Source: Sideroxydans sp. (GTDB taxonomy: Bacteria; Pseudomonadota; Gammaproteobacteria; Burkholderiales; Gallionellaceae). Taken from it: 64,000 nucleotides of DNA. The translations under genes and the position numbers were made by a program. Under the pieces are notes generated by a model. The model was given only the letters and a program-made list of their open reading frames with translations, ran no database searches and had not been told where the DNA came from. The number at the start of each line of letters is the position of its first letter. Positions within the stretch are counted from its first letter, which is position 1. Where the stretch lies: positions 1 to 64,000 of the forward strand of contig WGNQ01000005.1 of assembly GCA_016124455.1 (NCBI GenBank). The letters run 5' to 3'. Positions 9,207-18,407 of the stretch are shown here, one piece after another.

Positions 9207-12200
9207 GTGTTCGCCAAATTCTTCATCGATCGTCCCATCTTTGCCTGGGTAATCGCCATCATCATCCTGCTGGGTGGTGCGCTGGCCTTGCTCAAGCTGC
9301 CGGTGGCCGCCTATCCCGAGGTGGCGCCGCCGGCGATTGCCGTCAACATTTCCTATCCCGGCGCATCCGCGCAAGTGGTGGAAGACACCACCGTTGCGCT
9401 GATCGAGGAACAGCTCAGCGGCATCGAACACTTGCTGTACATGGAGTCGTCGTCAGAACTGGGGCGTGCCACCATTACCCTGACCTTCGACACCGGTACC
9501 GATCTCGATGTGGCGTCGGTGGAAACCCAGAATCGCATCAAGAGCACCGAGGCGAGATTGCCGCAGGAAGTACAGCGTGCCGGCATTACCGTGCGTAAAT
9601 CGGCGCGCAACTACCTGATGTTCATCATGCTGACTTCGCCCGACCACAGCCGTGACAATGTGGCGCTCGGCAGCTATGCCGCAGCCAACGTGCTGGACCA
9701 GATCCTGCGCGTGCCGGGGGTGGGCGATGCGACGTTGTTCGGTACCGAGTATTCGATGCGGCTGTGGCTCGATCCCAACAAGCTGTATGCCTACAACCTG
9801 ACGCCGAGCGATGTGAAAAACGCGGTGGGGGCGCAGAATACCCAACTGGCGATGGGCGAACTCGGGGAGTTGCCGGCCCCGCCAGGACAGCAGCTGAATG
9901 CGGTGATCGTCACCAGGAGCCGGCTGTCCACGCCGGAGGAATTCGGCAACATCGTGGTGCGCGCCAATGCCGACGGTTCCACGGTACGGGTCAGGGATGT
10001 GGCGCGGGTGGAGCTGGGGGCGCAGGATTACTCGGTGTCGGCGCGTCTCGACGGGCAGCCGGCCTCGGCCATTGCGATCCGCCTGTCACCCGGAGCCAAT
10101 GCGCTGGAGACGGCGACCGCGATCAAGGCCAAGATGACCGAACTGGCCAGGCAGTTCCCCCAGGGTATCAGCTGGCTGGTGCCGTATGACACCTCCAAGT
10201 TCGTGCAGATTTCCATCATGGAAGTGGTGGAGACGCTGGGTATTGCGATGGTGCTGGTGTTCTTCGTGATGTACCTGTTCCTCGGCAACCTGCGCGCTAC
10301 GTTCATACCGGCGATCGTGGTGCCGGTGGCGCTGACCGGCGCCATGGTCGGGCTGTATTTCCTCGGCTATTCGATCAACATCCTGACGCTGTTCGCGATG
10401 GTGCTGGCGATCGGTATTGTGGTCGACGATGCCATCGTGGTGGTGGAGAACGTCGAGCGCATCATGACCGAGGAGAATATGGAGCCGCGTGCGGCCACGC
10501 GCAAGGCGATGGGCCAGATATTTACTGCGATCATCGCGATCAGCGTGGTGCTGTCCGCGGTGTTTGTGCCGATGGCATTTTTCGGCGGCTCGGTGGGGGC
10601 GATCTATCGCCAGTTTTCGGTGACGCTGCTGCTGACCATGGCGTTCTCGGTGCTGATGGCGCTGACGCTGACGCCGGCACTGTGTGCCACCATGCTGAAG
10701 CATGAAACCAAGGAGGAGATCGAGCACCGACGCGGTTTTTTCGGCTGGTTTGCGCGGTTTTTCGAGCGTTCCAGCCAGCGCTACCAGGGCGCGGTGGCCA
10801 GGGTGCTCAAGCGTACCGGCCGCGCGCTGGCGGTATATGCCGCGATCCTGGTCAGCATGGGCTGGCTGCTGGTGCATTTGCCGACCAGCTTCCTGCCATC
10901 GGAAGACCAGGGCTATTTCATCAGCGTGATCCAGTTGCCGCCGGGGGCGACGCGTGAACGCACGCTGGGCGTGCTGTCCAGGGTCGAGGATTTCTACAGC
11001 AAGCAGCCGGAAGTGGCACATGCGATCGGCGTGGCAGGATTCTCGTTCTTCGGTCGCGGGCAGAACGCGGGTATCGTGTTCGTTACGCTCAAGGACTGGG
11101 ACAAGCGGGATGGCAAGGCGCATTCCGCCGAGGCGCTGGTACAGCGCGCCAATATGGCGCTGTTCCCGACCAAGCAGGCGATGGTATTTACGATCAACGT
11201 GCCGCCGATTCCGGAACTGGCGGCTGTCGGCGGTTTCGATTTCCGGCTCGAGGATCGTGCCGGGCTGGGACGCGAGAAACTGATGGAAGCGCGCAATATG
11301 GTGCTGGGCATGGCCAGCCAGGATCCGGCGATTGCCGGGGCGCGCCCGGAAGGGCAGGAGCCGGCGCCGCAACTGCGGCTGGACGTCGATCGCATCAAGG
11401 CGCAGGCGCTGGGCGTCAACATGGCCGATCTCAACGATACGTTGCAGTCGGCACTGGGGGTGGCGTACATCAACGACTTTGTGCGCCAGGGGCGCATCCT
11501 GCGCGTACAGATGCAGGCTGATGCCGATGCGCGCGCCGACATCGCCAGTATTCTTCATCTGCCGGTGCGCAATGCGCAGGGCGGCATGGTGCCGTTGTCG
11601 GAATTCTGCACAACGCACTGGGAGGTTGGTGCGCCCAAGCTGGACCGATACAACGGTGTGCCGGCAATGAAGATTTCCGGCAACCCGGCACCCGGCCACA
11701 GCAGCGGCGAGGCGATGGATGCGATGGAGAAAATCGCGGCCAAGCTGCCGTCGGGCTTCGGCTTCGAGTGGTCCGGCACCTCCCGTGAAGAACGGTTGTC
11801 CGGCAACCAGGCGCCGCTGCTGTTCGGGTTGTCGGTGATTGCGGTATTCCTGTGCCTGGCTGCGCTGTATGAAAGCTGGTCGATTCCGCTCGCCGTGATC
11901 CTGGTGGTGCCGATCGGCATTCTCGGCGCGCTGATGGCGGTGTACATGCGCGGCCTGCCCAACGACGTTTACTTCAAGGTGGGCCTGATCGTGATCATCG
12001 GCCTGGCGGCGAAGAACGCGATCCTGATTATCCAGTTTGCGCGCGATTTGCAGGACAAGGGGCGCGACCTGGTCGAGGCCACGCTGGAAGCATGTCGTCT
12101 GCGCTTCCGGCCGATCCTGATGACCTCGATCGCGTTCATGTTCGGCGTGCTGCCACTGGCGATTTCCACTGGCGCCGGCGCCAATAGCCGCCATGCGCTG

Positions 12201-12332
12201 GGCACCGGAGTGATGGGCGGGATGATCGCCGCCACTGTGCTGGCGGTATTCCTGATTCCGGTATTTTTCGTCGTGGTGCGCCGCTATTTCCCCGGTAAGC
12301 CGCAGCAGCACGAGGAGGATGATCATGCGTAA
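9207..12332 (+). CDS. RND multidrug efflux transporter, HAE1/AcrB family
   Basis: 1041 residues, the normal AcrB/MexB length. The start is GTG with GGAGACGAC ahead. The N-terminus MFAKFFIDRPIFAWVIAIIIL is diagnostic of HAE1 pumps. Other hallmarks are the transmembrane-4 proton-relay aspartates in GIVVDDAIVVVENVERIM and the second-half repeat around GLAAKNAILIIQFA, with two large periplasmic loops between. It is an inner-membrane, proton-driven trimeric pump for hydrophobic compounds. It lies nine bases after the adaptor gene and overlaps the reading region of the outer-membrane factor, a standard tripartite operon. Confidence 0.97.
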   Translation: MFAKFFIDRPIFAWVIAIIILLGGALALLKLPVAAYPEVAPPAIAVNISYPGASAQVVEDTTVALIEEQLSGIEHLLYMESSSELGRATITLTFDTGTDLDVASVETQNRIKSTEARLPQEVQRAGITVRKSARNYLMFIMLTSPDHSRDNVALGSYAAANVLDQILRVPGVGDATLFGTEYSMRLWLDPNKLYAYNLTPSDVKNAVGAQNTQLAMGELGELPAPPGQQLNAVIVTRSRLSTPEEFGNIVVRANADGSTVRVRDVARVELGAQDYSVSARLDGQPASAIAIRLSPGANALETATAIKAKMTELARQFPQGISWLVPYDTSKFVQISIMEVVETLGIAMVLVFFVMYLFLGNLRATFIPAIVVPVALTGAMVGLYFLGYSINILTLFAMVLAIGIVVDDAIVVVENVERIMTEENMEPRAATRKAMGQIFTAIIAISVVLSAVFVPMAFFGGSVGAIYRQFSVTLLLTMAFSVLMALTLTPALCATMLKHETKEEIEHRRGFFGWFARFFERSSQRYQGAVARVLKRTGRALAVYAAILVSMGWLLVHLPTSFLPSEDQGYFISVIQLPPGATRERTLGVLSRVEDFYSKQPEVAHAIGVAGFSFFGRGQNAGIVFVTLKDWDKRDGKAHSAEALVQRANMALFPTKQAMVFTINVPPIPELAAVGGFDFRLEDRAGLGREKLMEARNMVLGMASQDPAIAGARPEGQEPAPQLRLDVDRIKAQALGVNMADLNDTLQSALGVAYINDFVRQGRILRVQMQADADARADIASILHLPVRNAQGGMVPLSEFCTTHWEVGAPKLDRYNGVPAMKISGNPAPGHSSGEAMDAMEKIAAKLPSGFGFEWSGTSREERLSGNQAPLLFGLSVIAVFLCLAALYESWSIPLAVILVVPIGILGALMAVYMRGLPNDVYFKVGLIVIIGLAAKNAILIIQFARDLQDKGRDLVEATLEACRLRFRPILMTSIAFMFGVLPLAISTGAGANSRHALGTGVMGGMIAATVLAVFLIPVFFVVVRRYFPGKPQQHEEDDHA

Positions 12333-12342
12333 GGGGGGTGTC

Positions 12343-13812
12343 ATGCAGCGCCATACACAACTTCGGACCTTGTTGCTCGCATTGTTGTCGGCAGGCGTAC
12401 TGGGTGCATGTGCGGTGGGCCCCGACTACAAGCGCCCGGCAATGGAATTGCCGCAGGACTGGGCCACCCGGCAGAAAGCGGCCAGCCCTGCCGCGGTGAA
12501 ACAGGTCAGCAGCATGGGTGAGCGCTGGTGGAGCCTGTATGCCGACCCGGTGCTGGACAAGCTGGAGGATGAGGCGCTGGCGCACAACGCGGATGCGCAG
12601 GTGGCCGTTGTACGGGTGCTGGAGGCACGCGCGCAGCTTGGCGTGACCGAGTCCGACCGGTATCCGGCGGTGACGGCCAACGTCAATGAAAGCCGCACCA
12701 AGTACAGCCAGCTCAGCAGCTTCCCGCGGCCGATTACCAACCTGTCGCATGTCACGCTGGATGCGAGCTACGAACTGGATCTGTGGGGCAAGTTCCGCCG
12801 CGCCAGCGAGGCTGCGCGCGCCGAGTTGCTGGCCGCGGAATCGTCGCGTGATGCGGTACGGTTGTCGCTGACCGCGCAGGTGGCGCAGCAGTATTTTGCG
12901 CTGCTCGCCTACGATGCCGAGGATGCGGCGGTGCGCCGCGAGCTTGTCGGGCGCCAGGAAACGCTGGAACTGGATCGCAAACGGGTCGCGGTCGGCGTGC
13001 TGTCGGAATACGATTTGCACCAGAGCGAAGCCGCCGAGGCGGCCGTGCGTTCGCAGATGGCCACGATCGCGCAGCAGCGCGACCGGCAGGAGGCCGTACT
13101 GGCCTTGCTGCTGGGACGTTCTCCGCGCGAGGTGATGAACGGCACCCTGGCGCGCGGCAACCCCAAACTGGCGGACAGTTGGGTGCCGGCCGGCTTGCCG
13201 GCGGAGCTGCTGTTGCGCCGGCCCGACCTGAAGCAGGCCGAAATGAATCTGGTGGCCCTGAATGCGCGTATCGGTGTGGCGCGCGCGCAATACTTCCCGT
13301 CGATCGGGCTGACCACTTATCTCGGCAGCGAGAGTACGGCATTCTCGAAACTGTTCACCGGCCCGGCCGGCGTGTTCCAGTTTGCCGCCAGCGTCAGCCA
13401 GCCGATTTTCAATGCCGGCCGTATCGGCAGCGAGGTGGATGCGGCGGAAGCGGCACGCGACCAGGCGCTGGTGCAGTACAAGCAGGCCGTGGCCAGCGCT
13501 TTTGCCGATGTGCGCAACGCCTTGTCCGCGCAGTCGGCGGCGCAACAGGTGCTGGCTGCGGAAACTTCACGTGCCGAGTCCCTGTCGCAGGCATACCGGC
13601 AGGCACAGTTGCGCTATCAGGCCGGTATTGCCAGCCGCCTGGAATTGCTCGATGTGGAACGCAACTACCTGCAGGCGGAACTGAACCGGCTGGATGCGCA
13701 GCGCGCGCAACGTGCTGCGGTTGCCGACCTGTTCAAGTCGCTGGGTGGCGGCTGGCAGGAGGCCGCCAATGTGCAGAGTGCAAACGCAAAGGATCGCGCC
13801 AGGGCTGATTAA
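12343..13812 (+). CDS. RND efflux outer-membrane factor, OprM/NodT lipoprotein
   Basis: About 489 residues. A lipoprotein signal ends in LGAC (Cys23) followed by AVGPDYKRP, the typical OprM/NodT mature N-terminus. The body has two repeated helical halves with the family motifs LDASYELDLWGKFRRA and RRPDLKQAEMNLVALNARIGVARAQYFPSIGLT. It forms the outer-membrane and periplasmic tunnel for the pump encoded directly upstream. The ATG at 12343 is preferred over two upstream ATGs because it follows the ribosome site AAGGGGGG; that site lies across the stop codon of the pump gene, implying coupling. Confidence 0.95.
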   Translation: MQRHTQLRTLLLALLSAGVLGACAVGPDYKRPAMELPQDWATRQKAASPAAVKQVSSMGERWWSLYADPVLDKLEDEALAHNADAQVAVVRVLEARAQLGVTESDRYPAVTANVNESRTKYSQLSSFPRPITNLSHVTLDASYELDLWGKFRRASEAARAELLAAESSRDAVRLSLTAQVAQQYFALLAYDAEDAAVRRELVGRQETLELDRKRVAVGVLSEYDLHQSEAAEAAVRSQMATIAQQRDRQEAVLALLLGRSPREVMNGTLARGNPKLADSWVPAGLPAELLLRRPDLKQAEMNLVALNARIGVARAQYFPSIGLTTYLGSESTAFSKLFTGPAGVFQFAASVSQPIFNAGRIGSEVDAAEAARDQALVQYKQAVASAFADVRNALSAQSAAQQVLAAETSRAESLSQAYRQAQLRYQAGIASRLELLDVERNYLQAELNRLDAQRAQRAAVADLFKSLGGGWQEAANVQSANAKDRARAD

Positions 13813-13914
13813 TATTGGCTTAAGTTTCGCGAGCGATACTTGAGTGGTCTGCTGAACTTTTGGCGGGCTGCCCAAACCATGATTAACAGACTTCCGAATG
13901 GAAATTAACGAGGT

Positions 13915-14721
13915 ATGGTGGTTTTGACACAGAACAATACGACAGGCGTCACCGTCCGCTCCGAGCGTGCTGGATTTGCTACGCAGAGCGGCGTGTTCGC
14001 GCGTTCGCTGTTGTTGTCCACGCTATGCCGTGATGCCAAGGATGCGCCGTTCCATGCGCAACTGGCGGGCCTGTTCAACCTGAACGAGTGCCGCGCGGAA
14101 GACCGGACGGAAGTTGAAAGCTTCATTCGCAACACCTTTGCCGTTGCCTATGGTGCCGAGATAAAGAGTTTCATGCCGCGCCTGCTGGAAATACGCTCGA
14201 AGCAGAACGAATTGCTGGCGGCATTCGGTGTGCGTTCCGCAGAAAAAGGCAAGCTGTTTCTGGAGAACTATCTCGACCAGCCGATAGAGCAGGTGATTGC
14301 CGACAAGTCCGGCACCATGCCGCAACGTGAACGGATTGCCGAAATCGGCAACCTCGCAGCGATTTATCCCGGTGCGGTGCGCTGGATGATCGTGGCGCTC
14401 ACGGTGATGCTGTATGAGGAAGGTTACGACTGGGTGGTGTTTACCGGTACTGCGGCATTGCGCAACGGCTTCAATAACCTCGGCCTGCACCCGGTGGAAA
14501 TCTGCCCGGCCCAGGTGGAACGGCTGGCGCCGGAAGAGCGCGCCCGCTGGGGCAGCTATTACGACAATAAGCCGATCGTGATGATCGGCAATATCCGCGA
14601 AGGTTTCCGCGCCATGCGCGGCAACGGGCAACTGATCGACATTCTGAGCGGCGAGAAGGAAAGCTTCTTCCGCGTACTGCGTTCCGGCCTGGAGACGGCA
14701 GAAAGCGGGCATGCGCAATGA
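13915..14721 (+). CDS. Thermostable-hemolysin family protein (T_hemolysin)
   Basis: 268 residues resembling the family named after Vibrio delta-type thermostable hemolysin. Features include ECRAEDRTEVESFIRNTF, FAVAYGAEIKSFMPRLLEI, the IAEIGNLAA core and FTGTAALRNGFNNLGLHP. There is no signal peptide or pore-forming motif. The fold of this family has been linked to GNAT-like acyltransferases (from memory, not certain), and the position ahead of an acyl-adenylating enzyme favours an enzymatic role, possibly acyl transfer, over hemolysis. The ribosome site GAGG sits very close to the ATG at 13915; a GTG at 13918 is equally possible. The stop overlaps the next gene by four bases (ATGA). Confidence 0.8.
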   Translation: MVVLTQNNTTGVTVRSERAGFATQSGVFARSLLLSTLCRDAKDAPFHAQLAGLFNLNECRAEDRTEVESFIRNTFAVAYGAEIKSFMPRLLEIRSKQNELLAAFGVRSAEKGKLFLENYLDQPIEQVIADKSGTMPQRERIAEIGNLAAIYPGAVRWMIVALTVMLYEEGYDWVVFTGTAALRNGFNNLGLHPVEICPAQVERLAPEERARWGSYYDNKPIVMIGNIREGFRAMRGNGQLIDILSGEKESFFRVLRSGLETAESGHAQ

Positions 14722-16220
14722 GCCCGGTAATCGGCGCGCTTGCGCGCCATGCTGAACAGCATCCCGATGCGCCGGCCCTGCAGGGGCACGATTCCTCATT
14801 AAGCTACGCTGAGCTTCACGCCCGTGTGCGGCGGCTCGGTGACGAGCTGCATGCCAGCGGTATCGCTACCCTGGGCCTGCTGGCCGATAACGGCATCGAC
14901 TGGGCCGTTGCCGACCTGGCTGCGCTATCCGCAAACATCCCTTGTGTGCCGCTGCCGGCATTTTTCTCTGCGCAACAGTTGCTGCATGCCATCCAGAACA
15001 GCGGCATGAATGCCATACTCACCGACCAGCCGCAGCGGGTCAACGAACTGCTGGGTGGCGCGGGGCAGCCGTTGCCGCTGCAATCCTCCGGTAACCTGAC
15101 GGCGTTACGCTTGCCGGTGGCTGTGGCAGCGAGCAGGTTGCCGGCACATACCGCCAAAATCACCTATACCTCGGGTACCACCGGCCAGCCCAAGGGGGTG
15201 TGCCTGAGCCGGGAGGCCATGGAGCAAGTGGCCCAGTCGCTTTGCCATGCTTCCGCAGCGGGTATGGCCGATCGCCACCTGTGCCTGCTGCCGCTGTCCA
15301 CCTTGCTGGAGAACATCGGCGGCATTTATGCGCCATTGCTGGCCGGGGCCTGCAGTTGCATCCTGCCGTTGCAGCAGGTCGGATTGCAGGGTGCCTCGGC
15401 GCTGGATGTCGGCGTGATGTTGCAGGCCATGCACGCGCAGCGTGCCAGCAGCGTGATCATGGTGCCGCAGATGCTGCATGCGCTGGTCGCCGCACTGGGC
15501 ATGGGGGGCAAGGCTCCTGATACGTTGCGCTTTATCGCCGTGGGCGGGGCGCCGGTATCGCAACGCCTGCTGGCTGCTGCGCAACAGTTTGCGTTGCCGG
15601 TATATGAGGGTTATGGATTGTCGGAGTGTGCCTCCGTGGTGGCGGTCAATGCACCAGGAGCGAACAAGGCGGGCAGCGTCGGCAAGCCGCTGCCCCATGT
15701 AAAACTGCGCTTTGCCGGTGACGGCGAGATTTTCGTCGGCGGCGCAGTGTTCGAGGGCTATCTCGGGCAGGCGGAGAAACCGGATAATGACGGCTGGTGG
15801 GCGACTGGCGATACCGGCTACCTGGATGGCGAAGGCTATCTGCACCTGACCGGACGCAAGAAAAACATGTTCATCACCTCGTTCGGGCGCAATGTCGCGC
15901 CGGAATGGGTGGAGCGTGAGCTGACCATCCACCCGGTGATTGCCAATGCGGCGGTATTCGGCGAGGCCAGGCCGTGGAACGTGGCCATAATTGTGCTGCG
16001 CAACCTGCCCGGCGTTGACCGCGACAGCGCAGTTGCCGAGGCGGTGGCAGCCGCCAACCGCAGCCTGCCGGATTATGCGCAGGTCAGGAAGTGGCTGCTG
16101 GCCGCGGAACCTTTTACTATGCAGAACGGCCTGCTGACCAGCAACGGCCGCCTGCGCCGCGCGGAGATCTGGGCGCGTTACGAACCAGCCGTGAACCAAC
16201 TGTATGGAGAACAACAATGA
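14718..16220 (+). CDS. AMP-dependent acyl ligase/synthetase
   Basis: 500 residues of the ANL (acyl-CoA synthetase) superfamily. The A3 P-loop TYTSGTTGQPKGVCLSR lies around residues 150-165, and YEGYGLSEC and the WWATGDTGYLDGEGYLHLTGRKKNMFI segment (A7/A8 hinge) are intact. The catalytic Lys of the A10 motif is expected near the end, in the MQNGLLTSNGRLRR segment. It would adenylate a carboxylate, probably a fatty acid, making an acyl-AMP or acyl-CoA. It is translationally coupled on both sides (ATGA overlaps with the T-hemolysin gene and the oxidase gene), so its product is likely handled by these two proteins. Confidence 0.88.
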   Translation: MSPVIGALARHAEQHPDAPALQGHDSSLSYAELHARVRRLGDELHASGIATLGLLADNGIDWAVADLAALSANIPCVPLPAFFSAQQLLHAIQNSGMNAILTDQPQRVNELLGGAGQPLPLQSSGNLTALRLPVAVAASRLPAHTAKITYTSGTTGQPKGVCLSREAMEQVAQSLCHASAAGMADRHLCLLPLSTLLENIGGIYAPLLAGACSCILPLQQVGLQGASALDVGVMLQAMHAQRASSVIMVPQMLHALVAALGMGGKAPDTLRFIAVGGAPVSQRLLAAAQQFALPVYEGYGLSECASVVAVNAPGANKAGSVGKPLPHVKLRFAGDGEIFVGGAVFEGYLGQAEKPDNDGWWATGDTGYLDGEGYLHLTGRKKNMFITSFGRNVAPEWVERELTIHPVIANAAVFGEARPWNVAIIVLRNLPGVDRDSAVAEAVAAANRSLPDYAQVRKWLLAAEPFTMQNGLLTSNGRLRRAEIWARYEPAVNQLYGEQQ

Positions 16221-16861
16221 CGTTTTATGACCGACTGCAACAGGAAACAGCTGCTGAGCGCAATGCCTTGCTGTCCGTGCCGATCATCGGCAAGGCGCTG
16301 GCCGGGGAGGTCACATTGGCGCAATACATCGCGTTCCTCACGCAGGCCTATCATCACGTCAAGCATACCTCGCCGCTGCTGATGTCTTGCGGCGGACGCG
16401 TGCCGGAAAGCCACGAATGGATCCGTGTGGCACTGGCGCACTACATTGAGGAAGAGGTCGGCCATCAGGAGTGGATACTCAACGACATCAAGGCGTGTGG
16501 TGGTGATGCCGAGGCGGTGCGTCATGGCCAGCCCAACATGCATACCGAGCTGATGGTGGCTTACGCCTACGATACCATCATGCGCCGCAATCCCTGCGGT
16601 TTCTTCGGCATGGTGTATGTGCTGGAGGGCACCAGCATCCAGCTGGCGACCAACGCTGCAGGCGTGCTGCAGAAGTCGCTCAGCCTGCCGAACTCCGCGT
16701 TCAGCTACCTGAGCAGCCATGGTTCGCTCGACCTGGAACACGTCGACTTCTTCCAGAGCGTGGTCAACCGGCTGGAAGATGAAAACGACAAGCAGGCGGT
16801 GATACACTGCGCCAGGATTTTCTTCCAGCTGTACGCCAATATTTTCCGTTCCATAGACTGA
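16217..16861 (+). CDS. Haem-oxygenase-like di-iron oxidase (TenA/HDO superfamily)
   Basis: 214 residues, all helical. Candidate iron ligands match the haem-oxygenase-like di-iron oxidase pattern: E80-x2-H83 in the IEEEVGH helix, E137 in YVLEGTS, and H168-x3-D172-x2-H175 in the HGSLDLEH helix. Thiaminase TenA lacks this set and uses a Cys, so this is more likely an oxygen-using enzyme of the UndA/SznF type than a thiamin enzyme. Automatic annotation often calls such proteins TenA-like regulators. The start ATG overlaps the ligase stop (ATGA). Substrate unknown; an acyl chain or amine activated by the preceding ligase is plausible. Confidence 0.82.
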   Translation: MTFYDRLQQETAAERNALLSVPIIGKALAGEVTLAQYIAFLTQAYHHVKHTSPLLMSCGGRVPESHEWIRVALAHYIEEEVGHQEWILNDIKACGGDAEAVRHGQPNMHTELMVAYAYDTIMRRNPCGFFGMVYVLEGTSIQLATNAAGVLQKSLSLPNSAFSYLSSHGSLDLEHVDFFQSVVNRLEDENDKQAVIHCARIFFQLYANIFRSID

Positions 16862-16865
16862 GCAT

Positions 16866-17669
16866 ATGAACCTTCAAGGTAAACGTATCCTGATCACCGG
16901 CGCGGCGGGCGGCATCGGCCGGCTGCTGGCGCTGGGGCTCGCGCGCAAGGGCAGTACCTTGCTGCTGGCCGACCGTGCGGCCGATGCGCTGGAGTCGTTG
17001 CGCGGCGAGATAGCGGGCAGCGGCGGGCAGGTGAAAATCGCCAGCGTCGACCTGCTGCAGCCGGAGGCGCCCGAGCAACTTGCCGCGACTGCGTTGCAGG
17101 AACTGGGCGGCGTCGATGTCCTGATCAATCTTGCCGGGATCATGAGCTTCAAGCTGTTCCAGGAGGAAACGGCCGAGAATATCGAACGCATGTGGCGCGT
17201 CAACACCATCGTGCCGATGCAACTGACGCGCGCACTGCTGCCGCAGATGCTGGCGCGCGGCGATGGGCGCGTGGTCAACGTCGGCTCGGTATTCGGCTCG
17301 ATCGGCTTTCCCTGCTTTACAACTTACTCGGCCAACAAGTTCGCGGTGCGCGGCTTTTCCGAAGCGCTGCGCCGCGAACTCGACGGCACGGGCGTAGGCG
17401 TCACCTACGTCGGCCCGCGCTACGTGCGCACGCCGATCAATGCAGGAGCCGTGGCGCGCATGTCGGAAGCGCTGAAGATGAACATGGATGACCCGGATGT
17501 GGTTGCGGCCAGCATTGTGCGCGCCATCGAGCGTGACAAGAAGGATCATTACATCGGTTTCCCGGAATGTCTGTTTGTGCGCATCAATGGCATCCTGCCG
17601 CGGCTGGTGGATGGCTCGTTGCGCAAGCAGACGGCGGAAATGCGCGAATATGCCGCGGGCAGGAAATAA
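16866..17669 (+). CDS. Short-chain dehydrogenase/reductase
   Basis: 267 residues. The nucleotide-binding motif TGAAGGIGR is at residues 11-19, NLAG follows the fourth strand (INLAGIMSF), a Ser is in NVGSVFGS and the catalytic YSANK is present (classical SDR, Y-x3-K). It has an unusually long, conserved C-terminus (HYIGFPECLFVRINGILPRLVDG) possibly for membrane contact, seen in SDRs acting on lipids. It starts four bases after the di-iron oxidase gene and belongs to the same operon, so it probably oxidises or reduces the oxidase product. Confidence 0.9.
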   Translation: MNLQGKRILITGAAGGIGRLLALGLARKGSTLLLADRAADALESLRGEIAGSGGQVKIASVDLLQPEAPEQLAATALQELGGVDVLINLAGIMSFKLFQEETAENIERMWRVNTIVPMQLTRALLPQMLARGDGRVVNVGSVFGSIGFPCFTTYSANKFAVRGFSEALRRELDGTGVGVTYVGPRYVRTPINAGAVARMSEALKMNMDDPDVVAASIVRAIERDKKDHYIGFPECLFVRINGILPRLVDGSLRKQTAEMREYAAGRK

Positions 17670-17697
17670 TCAATACCGTACTGAAAGGAAGATGAAA

Positions 17698-18336
17698 ATG
17701 CTGTCGAGAATGTCGAAATTCGTAATTGCGGTTTTGTTGCTGGGCTGGGCTGGTTTTGCGGCGGCGGACGAGATGGGCGATGCCATTGCCGAGTTGCAGC
17801 ACGCCTGGGCCAAGGGCTATTACAGTACGCCGGAAAAGCAGCAGGAAGAATACTTCGATGCGTTGCAGGCCAAGGCGCATGAAGTGACTGCGAAATTTCC
17901 CGGCCGTGCCGAGCCGCTGATCTGGGAAGGCATCATCACCAGCACCCATGCCAAGTACCAGAGCATTTTCTCTGCCGGTGGCACTGCAAAGAAGGCGCGC
18001 GATCTGCTGCTGGCTGCGGAAAAGATCGATCCGAATGCACTGGACGGTTCCGCGCTGACCTCGCTCGGCAGCCTGTACTACAAGGTACCGAGCTTCGGTT
18101 CCTTCGGCGATCACAAGAAGGCCCGCGAATACCTGGAGCGTGCGCTCAAGGTCAATCCGACCGGCATCGACCAGAATTTCTTTTACGGCGAATTCCTGTC
18201 GATCGAAGGCGACAAGGCCCAGGCCATCGAATACCTGAAGAAGGCGCTGGCCGCACCGCCGCGCCCTGGACGTGAAGATGCCGATGCCGGTCGCCATGCC
18301 GAGATACAAAAGCTGCTGGACAAGCTGAGCAAATAA
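17698..18336 (+). CDS. Exported TPR-like protein
   Basis: About 212 residues. A signal peptide (MLSRMSKFVIAVLLLGWAGFAAA) is followed by helical repeats of TPR type (ARDLLLAAEKIDPNAL; KAREYLERALKVNPTGID; KAQAIEYLKKALAAPP). It is probably periplasmic. It is the last gene of the T-hemolysin/ligase/oxidase/SDR operon and is followed by a strong terminator. AGGA lies eight bases before the ATG at 17698; an ATG at 17692 is too close to the ribosome site. Its role may be scaffolding or presentation of the pathway product; this is inference. Confidence 0.78.
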   Translation: MLSRMSKFVIAVLLLGWAGFAAADEMGDAIAELQHAWAKGYYSTPEKQQEEYFDALQAKAHEVTAKFPGRAEPLIWEGIITSTHAKYQSIFSAGGTAKKARDLLLAAEKIDPNALDGSALTSLGSLYYKVPSFGSFGDHKKAREYLERALKVNPTGIDQNFFYGEFLSIEGDKAQAIEYLKKALAAPPRPGREDADAGRHAEIQKLLDKLSK

Positions 18337-18359
18337 TTCCCGGCACGCACGTGTGTCAG

Positions 18360-18393
18360 ACAGACAGGCCAGCATCCGCTGGCCTGTCTGTTT
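18360..18393 (+). terminator. Strong hairpin terminator
   Basis: A 14-bp perfect stem (ACAGACAGGCCAGC / GCTGGCCTGTCTGT) with a 4-base loop (ATCC) and a short T tail. It lies between the end of the T-hemolysin operon and the convergent GGDEF gene, and its symmetry could serve both directions. Confidence 0.85.
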
Positions 18394-18407
18394 ATGGGGG
18401 CATGCAC

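Noticed and set aside
10086-12344. Open frame of 752 codons on the minus strand
   Set aside because: Lies completely opposite the RND pump gene; His/Arg/Gln-rich antisense translation without any domain.
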